Shown here: positions 45,151 through 53,414 of the stretch, piece by piece
Layout: the number at the start of each line of letters is the position of its first letter
How positions within the stretch are numbered: the stretch's first letter is position 1
Source of the DNA: Sphingomonas sp. Leaf230
GTDB lineage: Bacteria; Pseudomonadota; Alphaproteobacteria; Sphingomonadales; Sphingomonadaceae
Direction: 5' to 3'
Length of the DNA: 64,000 nt
Assembly (NCBI RefSeq): GCF_001421745.1
Contig: NZ_LMKW01000001.1
Span: forward strand, 300,478 to 364,477
Position numbers and translations under genes: made by a program
The notes under the pieces: model-generated
Told to the model about the DNA's origin: nothing
The model's input: only the letters and a program-made list of their open reading frames with translations
Database searches by the model: none

Positions 45151-47366
45151 AAAAACTGTTTCTCGGCCCCGTCGCAGCCCTCGCGCTGGCAGCCGGCGTT
45201 CATGCCCAGACCACGCTCAACGTCCGCGATGCCGATATCCGCGCGTTCATCGCCGATGCCGCCAAGGTCACCGGGCGGACGTTCATCATCGACAACCGCG
45301 TCGCCGGCAAGGTGACGGTGGTCACCGATCGCCCGCTGTCGCGCTCCGAATATTTCGAGATCTTCCTCTCGACGTTGCGCGCAAACGGCCTCGTCGCGGT
45401 GCCGACCTCGGGCGGGGCGTTCCGCGTCCAGCCGCTCGACAACGCCGCTTCGCAGCCGAGCCGGATCGGCGTCGCAGGCGCCGCGCGCAACAGCTACGTC
45501 ACCGAGATCATCCGCCTCCGCGCGATCGACGCGCAGTCCGCAGTCGAGACCGTCCGTCCGCTGGTCAGCGCGCAGGGTTCGGTCAGCGCGAACCGCGGCG
45601 GCAACAGCCTCGTCGTGGTTGATTTCGCCGACAACATCCGCCGCATCCGCGAAGTCCTCCGCCGGATCGACACCGACACATCCTCCACCCGCGTCGTCGC
45701 GCTGAAGAACGCCAGTGCGAAGGAAATCGCGACTGCGCTCCAGGGGCTCATCGGCGCCGGCACGGGCGGCGGACAGGGCGGGCAGGGCGGTGGTGCCGCC
45801 GCCGGCCCGAGCGCATCTGTGGTCGCAGTCGAAGGCTCGAACGCGGTCGCGCTACGCGGTGATCCGACCACCGTCGCCCGCCTTGCGCAGGTCGCCGCCG
45901 ACCTCGACCAGAAGGCGCGCAACGGTACCGAGATCAAGGTCGTCTTCCTCGAGAACGCCGACGCCGAGCAGCTGCTGCCGGTGTTGCAGGAACTCGTCGG
46001 CCAGACCCCGACGCAGCCCGTGCAGACGGCATTGTCGCGCTCGAACTTCGGATCGAGCAGCACCAACGGCGCGTCCGGCGGCCAGTCGAACTTCTCGCAG
46101 CCGCAAATCCCGCAGTCTGGCCCTTCGTCGAGCGGCGGGGGCGGCGGATCGGGCCAGGCTGCGATCACCGCGGCCGGCGGCAAGACCGCCGCGGTCGTCA
46201 CGCGCTTTGCCGGCGCCAACGCGATCGTCATCGCCGCGCCTGCCGAGATCCAGCGCCAGTTGAACGAGGTCGTCCGCCAGCTCGATACGCGCCGCGAACA
46301 GGTACTCGTCGAGGCGATCGTCGCCGAAGTCTCCGATTCGACCGCGCGCACGCTCGGGGCGCAGTTCATCGTCGGCGATCCGAGCGGCGGCGCGTTCGGC
46401 GCGTCGACCTTCTCGAACTCCGCGCCCAACATCCTGCAGATCGCCGGCGCGATCGGCGCGCGCTCGATCGGCGGCAACGGCACGACGGTCGTCGCGCCCG
46501 ATGGCACGCGCACCGAAACGAACACGCCCAACGCCGCGGCGGACGCGCTGCAGCAGTCGGCGATCGCGTCGATCCTCGCAGCCACCGGCGGCTTTGGCGG
46601 GTTCGGCGGCAAGATCGGCAGCACGTTCTTCGGCGCGATCATCAACGCGGTGAAGAGCGACACGACCTCGAACCTGCTCCAGGTCCCGCACCTCGTCACG
46701 CTCGACAACCAGGAGGCGCACAGCCTCGTCGGGCAGGAGATTCCGATCACCACGGGGCAGGCGCTCAGCACCAATTTCGACAACGCCTTCCGCACGACGC
46801 AGCGCCAGAATGTCGGCATCGAGCTGACCGTCCGGCCGCAGGTGAACTCGTCGGGCACCGTGAAGCTCAACCTCCGCCTCGAGGTCAGCTCGATCGCCGG
46901 GCCGGTGTCGAGCGACAATAGTGACCTGATCCTCAACAAGCGCGAGGTCGAGACCGTCCGCACCGTCGACGACGGCCAGATCGCGGTGATCAGCGGTCTG
47001 CTCGACGATAACGAGCGGCGCACGATCGAGAAGATCCCGCTGCTCGGCGACATCCCCGTGCTCGGCCATCTGTTCACGTCGAAGGCGAAACAGCGGTCGA
47101 AGACCAACCTGATGATCTTCATCCGCCCAACGATTTTGCGCACCGCGGAAGACAGCCGCAAGCTGACCGAGCAGCGCTACGGCTATGTCCGCCTGCAACA
47201 GGGTCTGCAGGAGCCGGGCGCTGAGCCGTCGATCGACCAGCTCGTCCGCGATTACATGGGCGCCGCGCCGCCGATCCCGAGCGCGCCGATCCCCGGCAGC
47301 ATCGAAGACCCGCGCATCGCTGTCCCGGTCCGCACCTCGACGATGGTCGTGCGACCAAAGAAATGA
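45147..47366 (+). CDS. gspD: Type II secretion system secretin
   Basis: The outer-membrane channel. The 739 residues start with a signal MKKLFLGPVAALALAAGVHA, then N0 (LNVRDADIRAFIADAAKVTG), N1-N3 ring domains (about 100-370) and the secretin domain with VPHLVTLDNQEAHSLVGQEI near 510 and the C-terminal FIRPTILR. The N3 domain carries a long Ser/Gly/Gln-rich loop (about 295-345), a common variable feature. It overlaps gspE by 4 bases. Confidence 0.95.
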   Translation: MKKLFLGPVAALALAAGVHAQTTLNVRDADIRAFIADAAKVTGRTFIIDNRVAGKVTVVTDRPLSRSEYFEIFLSTLRANGLVAVPTSGGAFRVQPLDNAASQPSRIGVAGAARNSYVTEIIRLRAIDAQSAVETVRPLVSAQGSVSANRGGNSLVVVDFADNIRRIREVLRRIDTDTSSTRVVALKNASAKEIATALQGLIGAGTGGGQGGQGGGAAAGPSASVVAVEGSNAVALRGDPTTVARLAQVAADLDQKARNGTEIKVVFLENADAEQLLPVLQELVGQTPTQPVQTALSRSNFGSSSTNGASGGQSNFSQPQIPQSGPSSSGGGGGSGQAAITAAGGKTAAVVTRFAGANAIVIAAPAEIQRQLNEVVRQLDTRREQVLVEAIVAEVSDSTARTLGAQFIVGDPSGGAFGASTFSNSAPNILQIAGAIGARSIGGNGTTVVAPDGTRTETNTPNAAADALQQSAIASILAATGGFGGFGGKIGSTFFGAIINAVKSDTTSNLLQVPHLVTLDNQEAHSLVGQEIPITTGQALSTNFDNAFRTTQRQNVGIELTVRPQVNSSGTVKLNLRLEVSSIAGPVSSDNSDLILNKREVETVRTVDDGQIAVISGLLDDNERRTIEKIPLLGDIPVLGHLFTSKAKQRSKTNLMIFIRPTILRTAEDSRKLTEQRYGYVRLQQGLQEPGAEPSIDQLVRDYMGAAPPIPSAPIPGSIEDPRIAVPVRTSTMVVRPKK

Positions 47367-49015
47367 TCATCCGCGAAGGCCACGAGATCGACGCAACTTC
47401 TCCCCTCCCGCTTGCGGGAGGGGTCGGGGGTGGGCCTGTCTTACTCCCGGACGACGCGATCGAGGGGTATGTCATTCCGTCCCCCAACCCCTCCCGCGAG
47501 CGGGAGGGGAGCAGTGACCTCCCCCAGATCACCATCCCCTACGCCTTCGCCCGAAAGTTCGGCGTCGTCATCGACCACACCGACACGGACTCCCACCTCA
47601 CCATCGCCATGCGCGCCGGCGCCGACCCGAAAGTCCTGCTAGAACTCCGCCGCTACCTCGCCCGCCCGTTCGACGTCACCTTCGTCGAACAGGTCGCGTT
47701 CGATCGCCTCCTGTCGAACGTCTACGCGATGGACGGCCAGGCCAACGCGCTCGCCGCGGTCGGCATGGGCGACGAACTCGACCTGCTCGCCGGCGACATG
47801 CCGACCGCGGAGGACCTGCTCGACACCGCCGACGACGCTCCCGCGATCCGCCTCATCAACGGCATCATCGCCGACGCCGCGCGAAACGGCGTGTCCGACA
47901 TCCACATCGAGCCATATGAGTCCGGCCTAGTCGTCCGCATGCGCATCGACGGTGTGCTCCGCGAAACGCTGCGCATGCCGCCCAACGTTGCCCCGGTCGT
48001 CGTCAGCCGCATCAAGGTCATGGCGCGCCTCGACATCGCCGAACGCCGCGTCCCGCAGGACGGTCGTATGGGGCTGACACTGGGCGGCAAGCTGCTCGAC
48101 GTCCGCGTCTCGACACTGCCGTCCCGCGCAGGCGAACGCGTGGTGTTGCGTATCCTCGACAAGGAAAACGCCGGCATCGATCTCGAAGCGCTCGGCCTGC
48201 CGCCCGCACTGTTCGCGCTGCTCAACGAAGCGCTGAGCGAGCCCAACGGCATCATCCTCGTCACCGGCCCGACCGGTTCGGGCAAGACGACCTCGCTCTA
48301 CGCCGCACTGCGACTGCTCAACGACGGCAGCCGCAACATCCTCACCGTCGAGGACCCGGTCGAGTACGCGGTCGACGGCGTCGGCCAGACCCAGGTGAAC
48401 CCCAAGGTCGGTCTCACCTTCGCGGCAGGCTTGCGCGCGATCCTCCGCCAGGATCCCGACGTCGTCATGGTCGGCGAAATCCGCGACCGCGAGACCGCCG
48501 AGATCGCCGTGCAGGCGTCGCTCACCGGCCATCTCGTGCTGTCGACGGTCCACACCAACGACGCGATCGGCGCGATTACCCGCATGCGCGACATGAAGGT
48601 CGAGAGCTTCCTGCTCGCCTCCACGTTGCGTGCGGTGATCGCGCAGCGCCTTGTTCGGCGGCTCTGCCCTACGTGTCGCAAAGCCGTGCCCGCGTCGGAT
48701 ACGGTCGCCCCGCTGCTTGGTATCGCTTCCGACGCAGTCGTCTACGTCGCGCAAGGCTGCGAAGACTGCAACCAGACCGGCTACAAGGGGCGTATAGGAG
48801 TCTTCGAAGCGGTCCGCATCGACGACACGATCCGCCGCCTGATCAACACCGACGGCCACGAATCGGAGATTACCGCGCACGCGTTCGCCAAGTCCCCGAA
48901 CCTGGCGCAATCGGCCCGCGACCTGGTCCTCTCCGGCCAGACCACCGCCGAAGAAGCGGTAAGAGTATCCCGCCGCGACACGACCGAAGTCGTCGAGGAT
49001 ACAGCAGTTGCATAA
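47363..49015 (+). CDS. gspE: Type II secretion ATPase, with a repeat-derived in-frame insertion
   Basis: The cytoplasmic ATPase that powers secretion. It has 550 residues with Walker A TGPTGSGKTTSLYAAL (about 305), Walker B VVMVGEIRDRETAE and the zinc-binding CPTCRK...CEDCNQTGYKGR near 440-475. Between the start MIIREGHEIDAT and the conserved ITIPYAFARKFGVV, codons from about 13 to 49 are supplied by a type C palindromic repeat (47401-47510), encoding SPLPLAGGVGGG and SPNPSREREG. The insertion keeps the frame. ATG overlaps the gspD stop. Confidence 0.94.
   Translation: MIIREGHEIDATSPLPLAGGVGGGPVLLPDDAIEGYVIPSPNPSREREGSSDLPQITIPYAFARKFGVVIDHTDTDSHLTIAMRAGADPKVLLELRRYLARPFDVTFVEQVAFDRLLSNVYAMDGQANALAAVGMGDELDLLAGDMPTAEDLLDTADDAPAIRLINGIIADAARNGVSDIHIEPYESGLVVRMRIDGVLRETLRMPPNVAPVVVSRIKVMARLDIAERRVPQDGRMGLTLGGKLLDVRVSTLPSRAGERVVLRILDKENAGIDLEALGLPPALFALLNEALSEPNGIILVTGPTGSGKTTSLYAALRLLNDGSRNILTVEDPVEYAVDGVGQTQVNPKVGLTFAAGLRAILRQDPDVVMVGEIRDRETAEIAVQASLTGHLVLSTVHTNDAIGAITRMRDMKVESFLLASTLRAVIAQRLVRRLCPTCRKAVPASDTVAPLLGIASDAVVYVAQGCEDCNQTGYKGRIGVFEAVRIDDTIRRLINTDGHESEITAHAFAKSPNLAQSARDLVLSGQTTAEEAVRVSRRDTTEVVEDTAVA
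47401..47510. repeat. Type C palindromic repeat inside gspE
   Basis: TCCCCTCCCGCTTGCGGGAG and CCCCTCCCGCGAGCGGGAGG arms enclose GGGGTGGGCC and CCCCCAACCC. It lies wholly within the reading frame of gspE and is the same family as the element at 32699. The right arm is identical to the half element in ccmH. Confidence 0.85.
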
Positions 49016-49025
49016 CGCCCTAAAA

Positions 49026-49185
49026 ATCCTCCCCGGAACGGGGAGGGGGACCAACGAAGCTGGTGGAGGGGGCTCACCACGCTCGCACCACCAGCGGTAC
49101 GCCACCAGCAGCGCAACGCAACGTGCGCGGCACGCCCCCTCCACCACCGCTTCGCGGCGGTCCCCCTCCCCTTGCAGGGGAGGAT
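49026..49185. repeat. Type A-related repeat covering the gspF ribosome-binding site
   Basis: It begins ATCCTCCCCGGAACGGGGAG and ends CTCCCCTTGCAGGGGAGGAT, with inverted termini as in other type A copies. The gspF start codons at 49184 and 49187 lie at or in its last bases, so GGGGAGG of the repeat serves as the Shine-Dalgarno sequence. It is the longest gap inside the gsp operon. Confidence 0.8.
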
Positions 49186-50413
49186 GATGGCGGACTTCGA
49201 CTACATCGCAATCGACACCAAGGGCGCCGAACGCCGCGGCCACGTCGCCGCGTCCGACATCGACGTCGCCCGCGCCACCCTAGACGCGCGCAAATTCTAT
49301 GTCGTGAAGATCACCCCCGGCGCGCCGCCGCAGGCCTCCAAAGGCCGCCCACTCTTCGGTCTCCAGCTCGGCACGCCGAAGATGTCGGGTAAGAACCTCA
49401 CGCTCTTCACCCGCCAGCTCGCCACCCTCAACCGCGTCTCGCCGCTGGAAGAATCGCTCCGCACGATCACCCGCCAGACCGAACAGGACAGCGTCCGCAC
49501 GATAGTCCAGCACGTCCACGCCGGTGTCGTCGAAGGCCGTCGCCTCGCCGACGCAATGGCGCGCGAACCGAAAAGCTTCCCGCCGCTCTACCGCGCGATG
49601 GTCTCCGCCGGCGAAAGCTCGGGCTCGCTCCCGACCATTCTCGACCGGCTCGCCGCCCTGCTCGAACGCCAGGCCGAGATCCGCGGCAAGCTCATCACAG
49701 CGCTCGCCTATCCTTCGATCCTCGCGCTCGTCGCGTTCGGCGTCGTCACCGCGCTGATGATGTTCGTCGTGCCGCAGGTCGTCGAGCAATTCGACACGGT
49801 CGGCCAGCAACTCCCGCTGCTCACGCGGATGGTCATGGCGTTCTCGGCGTTCCTCGTCGGATACTGGTGGGTGATGCTGCTGATCGTCGTCGGTGGTGGT
49901 TTGGCCGGATGGCGCGCGCTCAAGGACCCGACGCTCCGGCTCGCGTTCGACGGCTGGCTGCTCCGCATTCCGCTACTCGGCCGCCTGATCCGCGACCTTC
50001 ACGCGGCCCGCATGGCCCGCACGCTCGGGACGATGGTCGCGAGTCGCCTGCCGCTGCTCGACGGCCTCAACCTGACCGCCAGCACGATCCACAACCGCCG
50101 CCTCCGCCTCGCCTCCGACCAGATCGTCGACGCGATCCGCGGCGGTGGTTCGCTCTCCGCCGCGATGCGCCGCGCCGGCGTCTTCCCGCCGCTGCTGACC
50201 TATCTCGCGGCGAGCGGGGAAGCGGCAGGTCGCCTCGATGAAATGCTGGAACGCGCCGCCGATTATCTCGAACGCGAGTTCGACCGTTTCACCGCCACCG
50301 CACTTTCGCTGCTCGAACCGCTGATCATCGTCGTGATGGGCGGCATCGTCGCGACGATCGTGCTATCCATCCTGCTCCCGATCCTCCAGCTCAACACGCT
50401 GGCCGGACAATGA
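49184..50413 (+). CDS. gspF: Type II secretion inner-membrane platform protein
   Basis: GspF is the polytopic core of the inner-membrane platform. From ATG 49184 (MMADFDYIAIDTKGAERRGH) it is 409 residues; the second ATG at 49187 is equally possible. It has two T2SSF repeats (LTLFTRQLATLNRVSPLEES, about 75; ARMARTLGTMVASRLPLLDG, about 278) and three membrane segments, the last at IIVVMGGIVATIVLSILLPI. Its ribosome-binding site is repeat-derived. The stop overlaps gspG by 4 bases. Confidence 0.93.
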   Translation: MMADFDYIAIDTKGAERRGHVAASDIDVARATLDARKFYVVKITPGAPPQASKGRPLFGLQLGTPKMSGKNLTLFTRQLATLNRVSPLEESLRTITRQTEQDSVRTIVQHVHAGVVEGRRLADAMAREPKSFPPLYRAMVSAGESSGSLPTILDRLAALLERQAEIRGKLITALAYPSILALVAFGVVTALMMFVVPQVVEQFDTVGQQLPLLTRMVMAFSAFLVGYWWVMLLIVVGGGLAGWRALKDPTLRLAFDGWLLRIPLLGRLIRDLHAARMARTLGTMVASRLPLLDGLNLTASTIHNRRLRLASDQIVDAIRGGGSLSAAMRRAGVFPPLLTYLAASGEAAGRLDEMLERAADYLEREFDRFTATALSLLEPLIIVVMGGIVATIVLSILLPILQLNTLAGQ

Positions 50414-50862
50414 GGTTTCGTATGCGTCCCGAACTGAAGAAACGTCGCCGCGAGGCCGGCTTCACCCTTGTCGAGCTGATGGTCGTGATCGTCATCATCG
50501 GCCTGCTCGCCACGATCGTCGCGCTCAACGTGCTGCCCTCGGGCGACACCGCGCGGATCCAGAAGGCGAAGGCCGACATCGCCCAGATCGAGGGCGGGCT
50601 GGAACTCTACAAGCTCCAGAACATGACCTTCCCCAACACCACGCAAGGGCTGAACGCGCTCGTATCGGCACCCGCGGGGCTCGCCGATCCATCGCGGTAC
50701 CAGCGTGGCGGGTATCTGAAGAAGCTGCCGAACGATCCCTGGGGGCGCCCGTATCTCTACGCCTCGCCCGGTGCGCACGGCGAGGCCGACGTCTGGACCT
50801 TCGGGGCGGACGGCAAGGAAGGCGGCGAGGGGATCGATGCCGATATCGGCAGCTGGCAATAG
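50410..50862 (+). CDS. gspG: Type II secretion major pseudopilin
   Basis: The main subunit of the pseudopilus. The 150 residues carry the prepilin leader RREAGFTLVELMVVIVIIGL with cleavage after Gly (about residue 17) and Glu at +5. The mature part has the GspG core NTTQGLNALVSAPAG, LKKLPNDPWGRPYLYASPGA and the calcium-site end FGADGKEGGEGIDADIGSW. It is co-translated with gspF and followed by a repeat and gspH. Confidence 0.95.
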   Translation: MRFRMRPELKKRRREAGFTLVELMVVIVIIGLLATIVALNVLPSGDTARIQKAKADIAQIEGGLELYKLQNMTFPNTTQGLNALVSAPAGLADPSRYQRGGYLKKLPNDPWGRPYLYASPGAHGEADVWTFGADGKEGGEGIDADIGSWQ

Positions 50863-50866
50863 GTCC

Positions 50867-51352
50867 TTGGACTGGGTCCCCGCCTGCGCGGGGACACTTT
50901 CGCGGAGACGCGAAAGTGGTTTCACGCTGGTCGAACTGATGGTCGTCGTCACGATCATCGGCTTGGCCTCCGCTGTGGCCGTTCTCGTCATGCCGGACCC
51001 GCGCGGCCGCGTTCTCGACGAGGCGACGCGCTTCGCCCTGCGCACCCGCGCCGCGCACGATTCGGCGATTGTCGAAGCTCGCCCGGTAAGCGTCTGGATC
51101 AGCGGCGGCGGTTATGGATTCGACCGTCGACTCGCTGGTGGCTGGACCCCGATCGCGGAGAAACCGATGCGAGTCGAACGCTGGAACGAAGGCACCAGGG
51201 CCAGCATCGACGACACCAGCGGCCGGATGCGCGTGACGTTCGACCCGACCGGCCTCGTCGATCGCCCCGCGGAGATCCGCCTCGATCGTGGTGGCGTCGC
51301 GGCGACCGTCCACATCGACGCCGACGGTAGCGTAAGAGCCGATGCGGGCTGA
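50867..51352 (+). CDS. gspH: Type II secretion minor pseudopilin, repeat-derived leader
   Basis: A minor pseudopilin of 161 residues with prepilin motif RRRESGFTLVELMVVVTIIG. The best start is TTG 50867 (LDWVPACAGTLSRRRESGFT); no ATG or GTG is in frame between it and the motif. The leader DNA holds two hairpins, GTCCCCGC/GCGGGGAC (50876-50895) and ACTTTCGCG/CGCGAAAGT (50896-50917), the first like the type E repeats. It lies four bases after gspG and overlaps gspI. Confidence 0.85.
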   Translation: MDWVPACAGTLSRRRESGFTLVELMVVVTIIGLASAVAVLVMPDPRGRVLDEATRFALRTRAAHDSAIVEARPVSVWISGGGYGFDRRLAGGWTPIAEKPMRVERWNEGTRASIDDTSGRMRVTFDPTGLVDRPAEIRLDRGGVAATVHIDADGSVRADAG

Positions 51353-51746
51353 GCGCGGCTTCACCGTTCGTCGACGTTACGCCGAACACGGCTTCACGTT
51401 GATCGAAATCATGGTCGCGCTGGCGGTGTTCAGCCTTGCGGCGATGGCACTCGTACGCCTGGAGAGCGCGACGATCCGCGGCGCCTCGATCCTCGACGAA
51501 ACGCTCGTCGCACAGATGGTCGCGCGGAACGTAGCGATCGACGCGGTCACCAGCGCGCAGCCCCCGACCGCAGGCCGCGTCACCGGTACAGAGACCAACG
51601 GCGGCCAGCCCTGGACGTGGACCCGACAGGTCAGCGCGCTCGGCGGATCGAGCGTGTTGCGGATCGACGTGGCGGTCGCCGACCGGACCGGCACGCAACT
51701 CGGCCGCCTGACGATGGTGCGACCCGCGCCGCGGATGGTGATGTGA
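51342..51746 (+). CDS. gspI: Type II secretion minor pseudopilin
   Basis: The 134-residue protein has a prepilin leader RRRYAEHGFTLIEIMVALAV with cleavage before Phe. The rest, NVAIDAVTSAQPPTAGRVTG and SVLRIDVAVADRTGTQLGRL, fits GspI. Start ATG 51342 overlaps gspH by 11 bases and its stop overlaps gspJ by 4. It caps the pseudopilus together with GspJ and GspK. Confidence 0.88.
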   Translation: MRAERGFTVRRRYAEHGFTLIEIMVALAVFSLAAMALVRLESATIRGASILDETLVAQMVARNVAIDAVTSAQPPTAGRVTGTETNGGQPWTWTRQVSALGGSSVLRIDVAVADRTGTQLGRLTMVRPAPRMVM

Positions 51747-52429
51747 CGCCTCCGAAAGCCGAGGCTGGCTTCACGCTTATCGAAGTCATGGTGTCGCTCA
51801 TGATCTTCGGCATGATCGCCGCCGCGGGCGTGGCCATCCTGTCGTTCAGCGTGAAAGCGCAAAGTTCGACGGGCGCCAAGCTCGACGACATCAGCGCGCT
51901 CACGCGGACGATGTCGATCCTGTCCGCCGATCTCGCCCAGGCCACCAACCGCGCCACCCGCGACGAGGCAGGAACCAGCGTCCCCGCATTCATCGGGGAG
52001 AGCGGGTCGGGCGTCACGCCGATGCTTCGCCTCGTCCGCGCCGGCTGGAGCAACATCGACGGGACGGCGCGCTCAAGTATGCAGAAGGTCGCCTACCGCG
52101 TCGATGGTGGCGCGCTCCAGCGGATCGCCTATCCGATGGTCGACGGCGCGCAGCCGTTGCCGCCTGCCGCGTTGCTCACCAAAGTCCGCCAGGTAGCGCT
52201 ACGCTATCGCATCGCGGGCGCCTGGAGCGATCGCTGGGATGGCGCGAGCGGCAGGCCCTTGCCGGACGCGATGGAACTCACCGTCCAGCGCGACGACGGA
52301 ACGCAGTTCCGCCAGATGTTTCTCGTCGGCACCAGCTACGTGCCCGCGCCATCTGATGGAACCGGGCCCGCCGTCACGCCACCGGCGGGCACCCCTCCGG
52401 GACAGGAGACGCCCGGTGCGCGCACCTGA
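51743..52429 (+). CDS. gspJ: Type II secretion minor pseudopilin
   Basis: From GTG 51743 (TPPKAEAGFTLIEVMVSLMI) the protein is 228 residues with prepilin motif GFTLIEV and the GspJ features (DDISALTRTMSILSADLAQA, RLVRAGWSNIDGTARSS, QKVAYRVDGGALQRIAYP). The upstream open frame to 51617 lies in gspI and is ignored. GTGA overlaps the gspI stop. Confidence 0.9.
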   Translation: MTPPKAEAGFTLIEVMVSLMIFGMIAAAGVAILSFSVKAQSSTGAKLDDISALTRTMSILSADLAQATNRATRDEAGTSVPAFIGESGSGVTPMLRLVRAGWSNIDGTARSSMQKVAYRVDGGALQRIAYPMVDGAQPLPPAALLTKVRQVALRYRIAGAWSDRWDGASGRPLPDAMELTVQRDDGTQFRQMFLVGTSYVPAPSDGTGPAVTPPAGTPPGQETPGART

Positions 52430-53414
52430 TCGCGGCATTCCGCGCGGGCAAGAGCGGGGTGCAGCGTTGCTCACCGTCCTTATGCTCGTCGCGATCATCG
52501 CGGTGATGGCCGGCGCGGCCCTGGAGAAACTCCGGCTATCGACCCGCCTCGCGAGCAACGCCGCGACCGGCGAGCAGGCGCGCGCCTATGCGCTCGCGGC
52601 GGAGACGATGGCACTGATCCGCGTTTCCAACCTGCTCGCGCCAAAGCCAAGCCGGGTCACGCTGGCCGGCGGCTGGAGCAACACGCCGTTCGGCCTGCCG
52701 GTCCCCGGAGGCTTTGCGACCGCGCGGGTGCGTGACGGTGCCAACTGCTTCAACCTGAACTCTCTCGTCGGCATGACCACCCCCGGCGTGTACGTCGCGC
52801 GCGGCGACGTCCGGCCGCAGTTCGTCCGCCTGATGCGGCTGCTCGACGTGCCGGTGCAGGTCGCGGAACAGGTCGCGGCGGGCACGACGGACTGGATCGA
52901 CAGCGATCAGGACCAGTCACCGATGGGGGCCGAGGACGGCGCATATCTCGGCCGCGTGCCGTCGTACCGCACCGCCGGCACGCTAATGACCGACCCCAGC
53001 GAACTGCGCGCGATCGCCGGGATGACGCCTGAGATCTACACGAAGATCCGGCCGTGGATCTGCACGCTGCCCTTCGCCAAGCCATCGCCGATCAACGTCA
53101 ACACGCTGCTGCCCGAACAGAGCGTGCTGCTGGCGATGATGTATCCCGATACGTTGTCGGTCGGTGCCGCGCAGCAATTGCTGTTGCGGCGACCGGTGCA
53201 GGGCTACGCCACGTTCGACGAAATGCAGAAGGGCGCGTCGTTGCTTGGCGCCGCCAACATCGCGCCCGGTGTGGACGCGCAGGTGCTGTCGAAATGGTTC
53301 ACGCTCGATATCGACGTGACGCTCGGCACGACACAAATGCAGGAACGTGCGCTGATCGACGCGAACCGGCTTCCCGCGCAGCTCGTATCGCGGCAATGGG
53401 GCGAGCCATCATGA
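52416..53414 (+). CDS. gspK: Type II secretion minor pseudopilin
   Basis: GspK tops the pseudopilus tip. From GTG 52416, after AGGAGA, it is 332 residues, with leader RGQERGAALLTVLMLVAIIA and the expected GAALLTVL motif instead of GFTLIE. Next are RLSTRLASNAATGEQARAYA, an alpha-helical domain with FNLNSLVGM and INVNTLLPEQSVLLAMM, and the C-terminus RLPAQLVSRQWGEPS. It overlaps gspJ by 14 bases and gspL by 4. Confidence 0.92.
   Translation: MRAPDRGIPRGQERGAALLTVLMLVAIIAVMAGAALEKLRLSTRLASNAATGEQARAYALAAETMALIRVSNLLAPKPSRVTLAGGWSNTPFGLPVPGGFATARVRDGANCFNLNSLVGMTTPGVYVARGDVRPQFVRLMRLLDVPVQVAEQVAAGTTDWIDSDQDQSPMGAEDGAYLGRVPSYRTAGTLMTDPSELRAIAGMTPEIYTKIRPWICTLPFAKPSPINVNTLLPEQSVLLAMMYPDTLSVGAAQQLLLRRPVQGYATFDEMQKGASLLGAANIAPGVDAQVLSKWFTLDIDVTLGTTQMQERALIDANRLPAQLVSRQWGEPS

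Noticed and set aside
45494..47161. 555-residue frame opposite gspD
   Set aside because: Antisense to the secretin; Ser/Ala/Thr-rich with no motif or plausible start.
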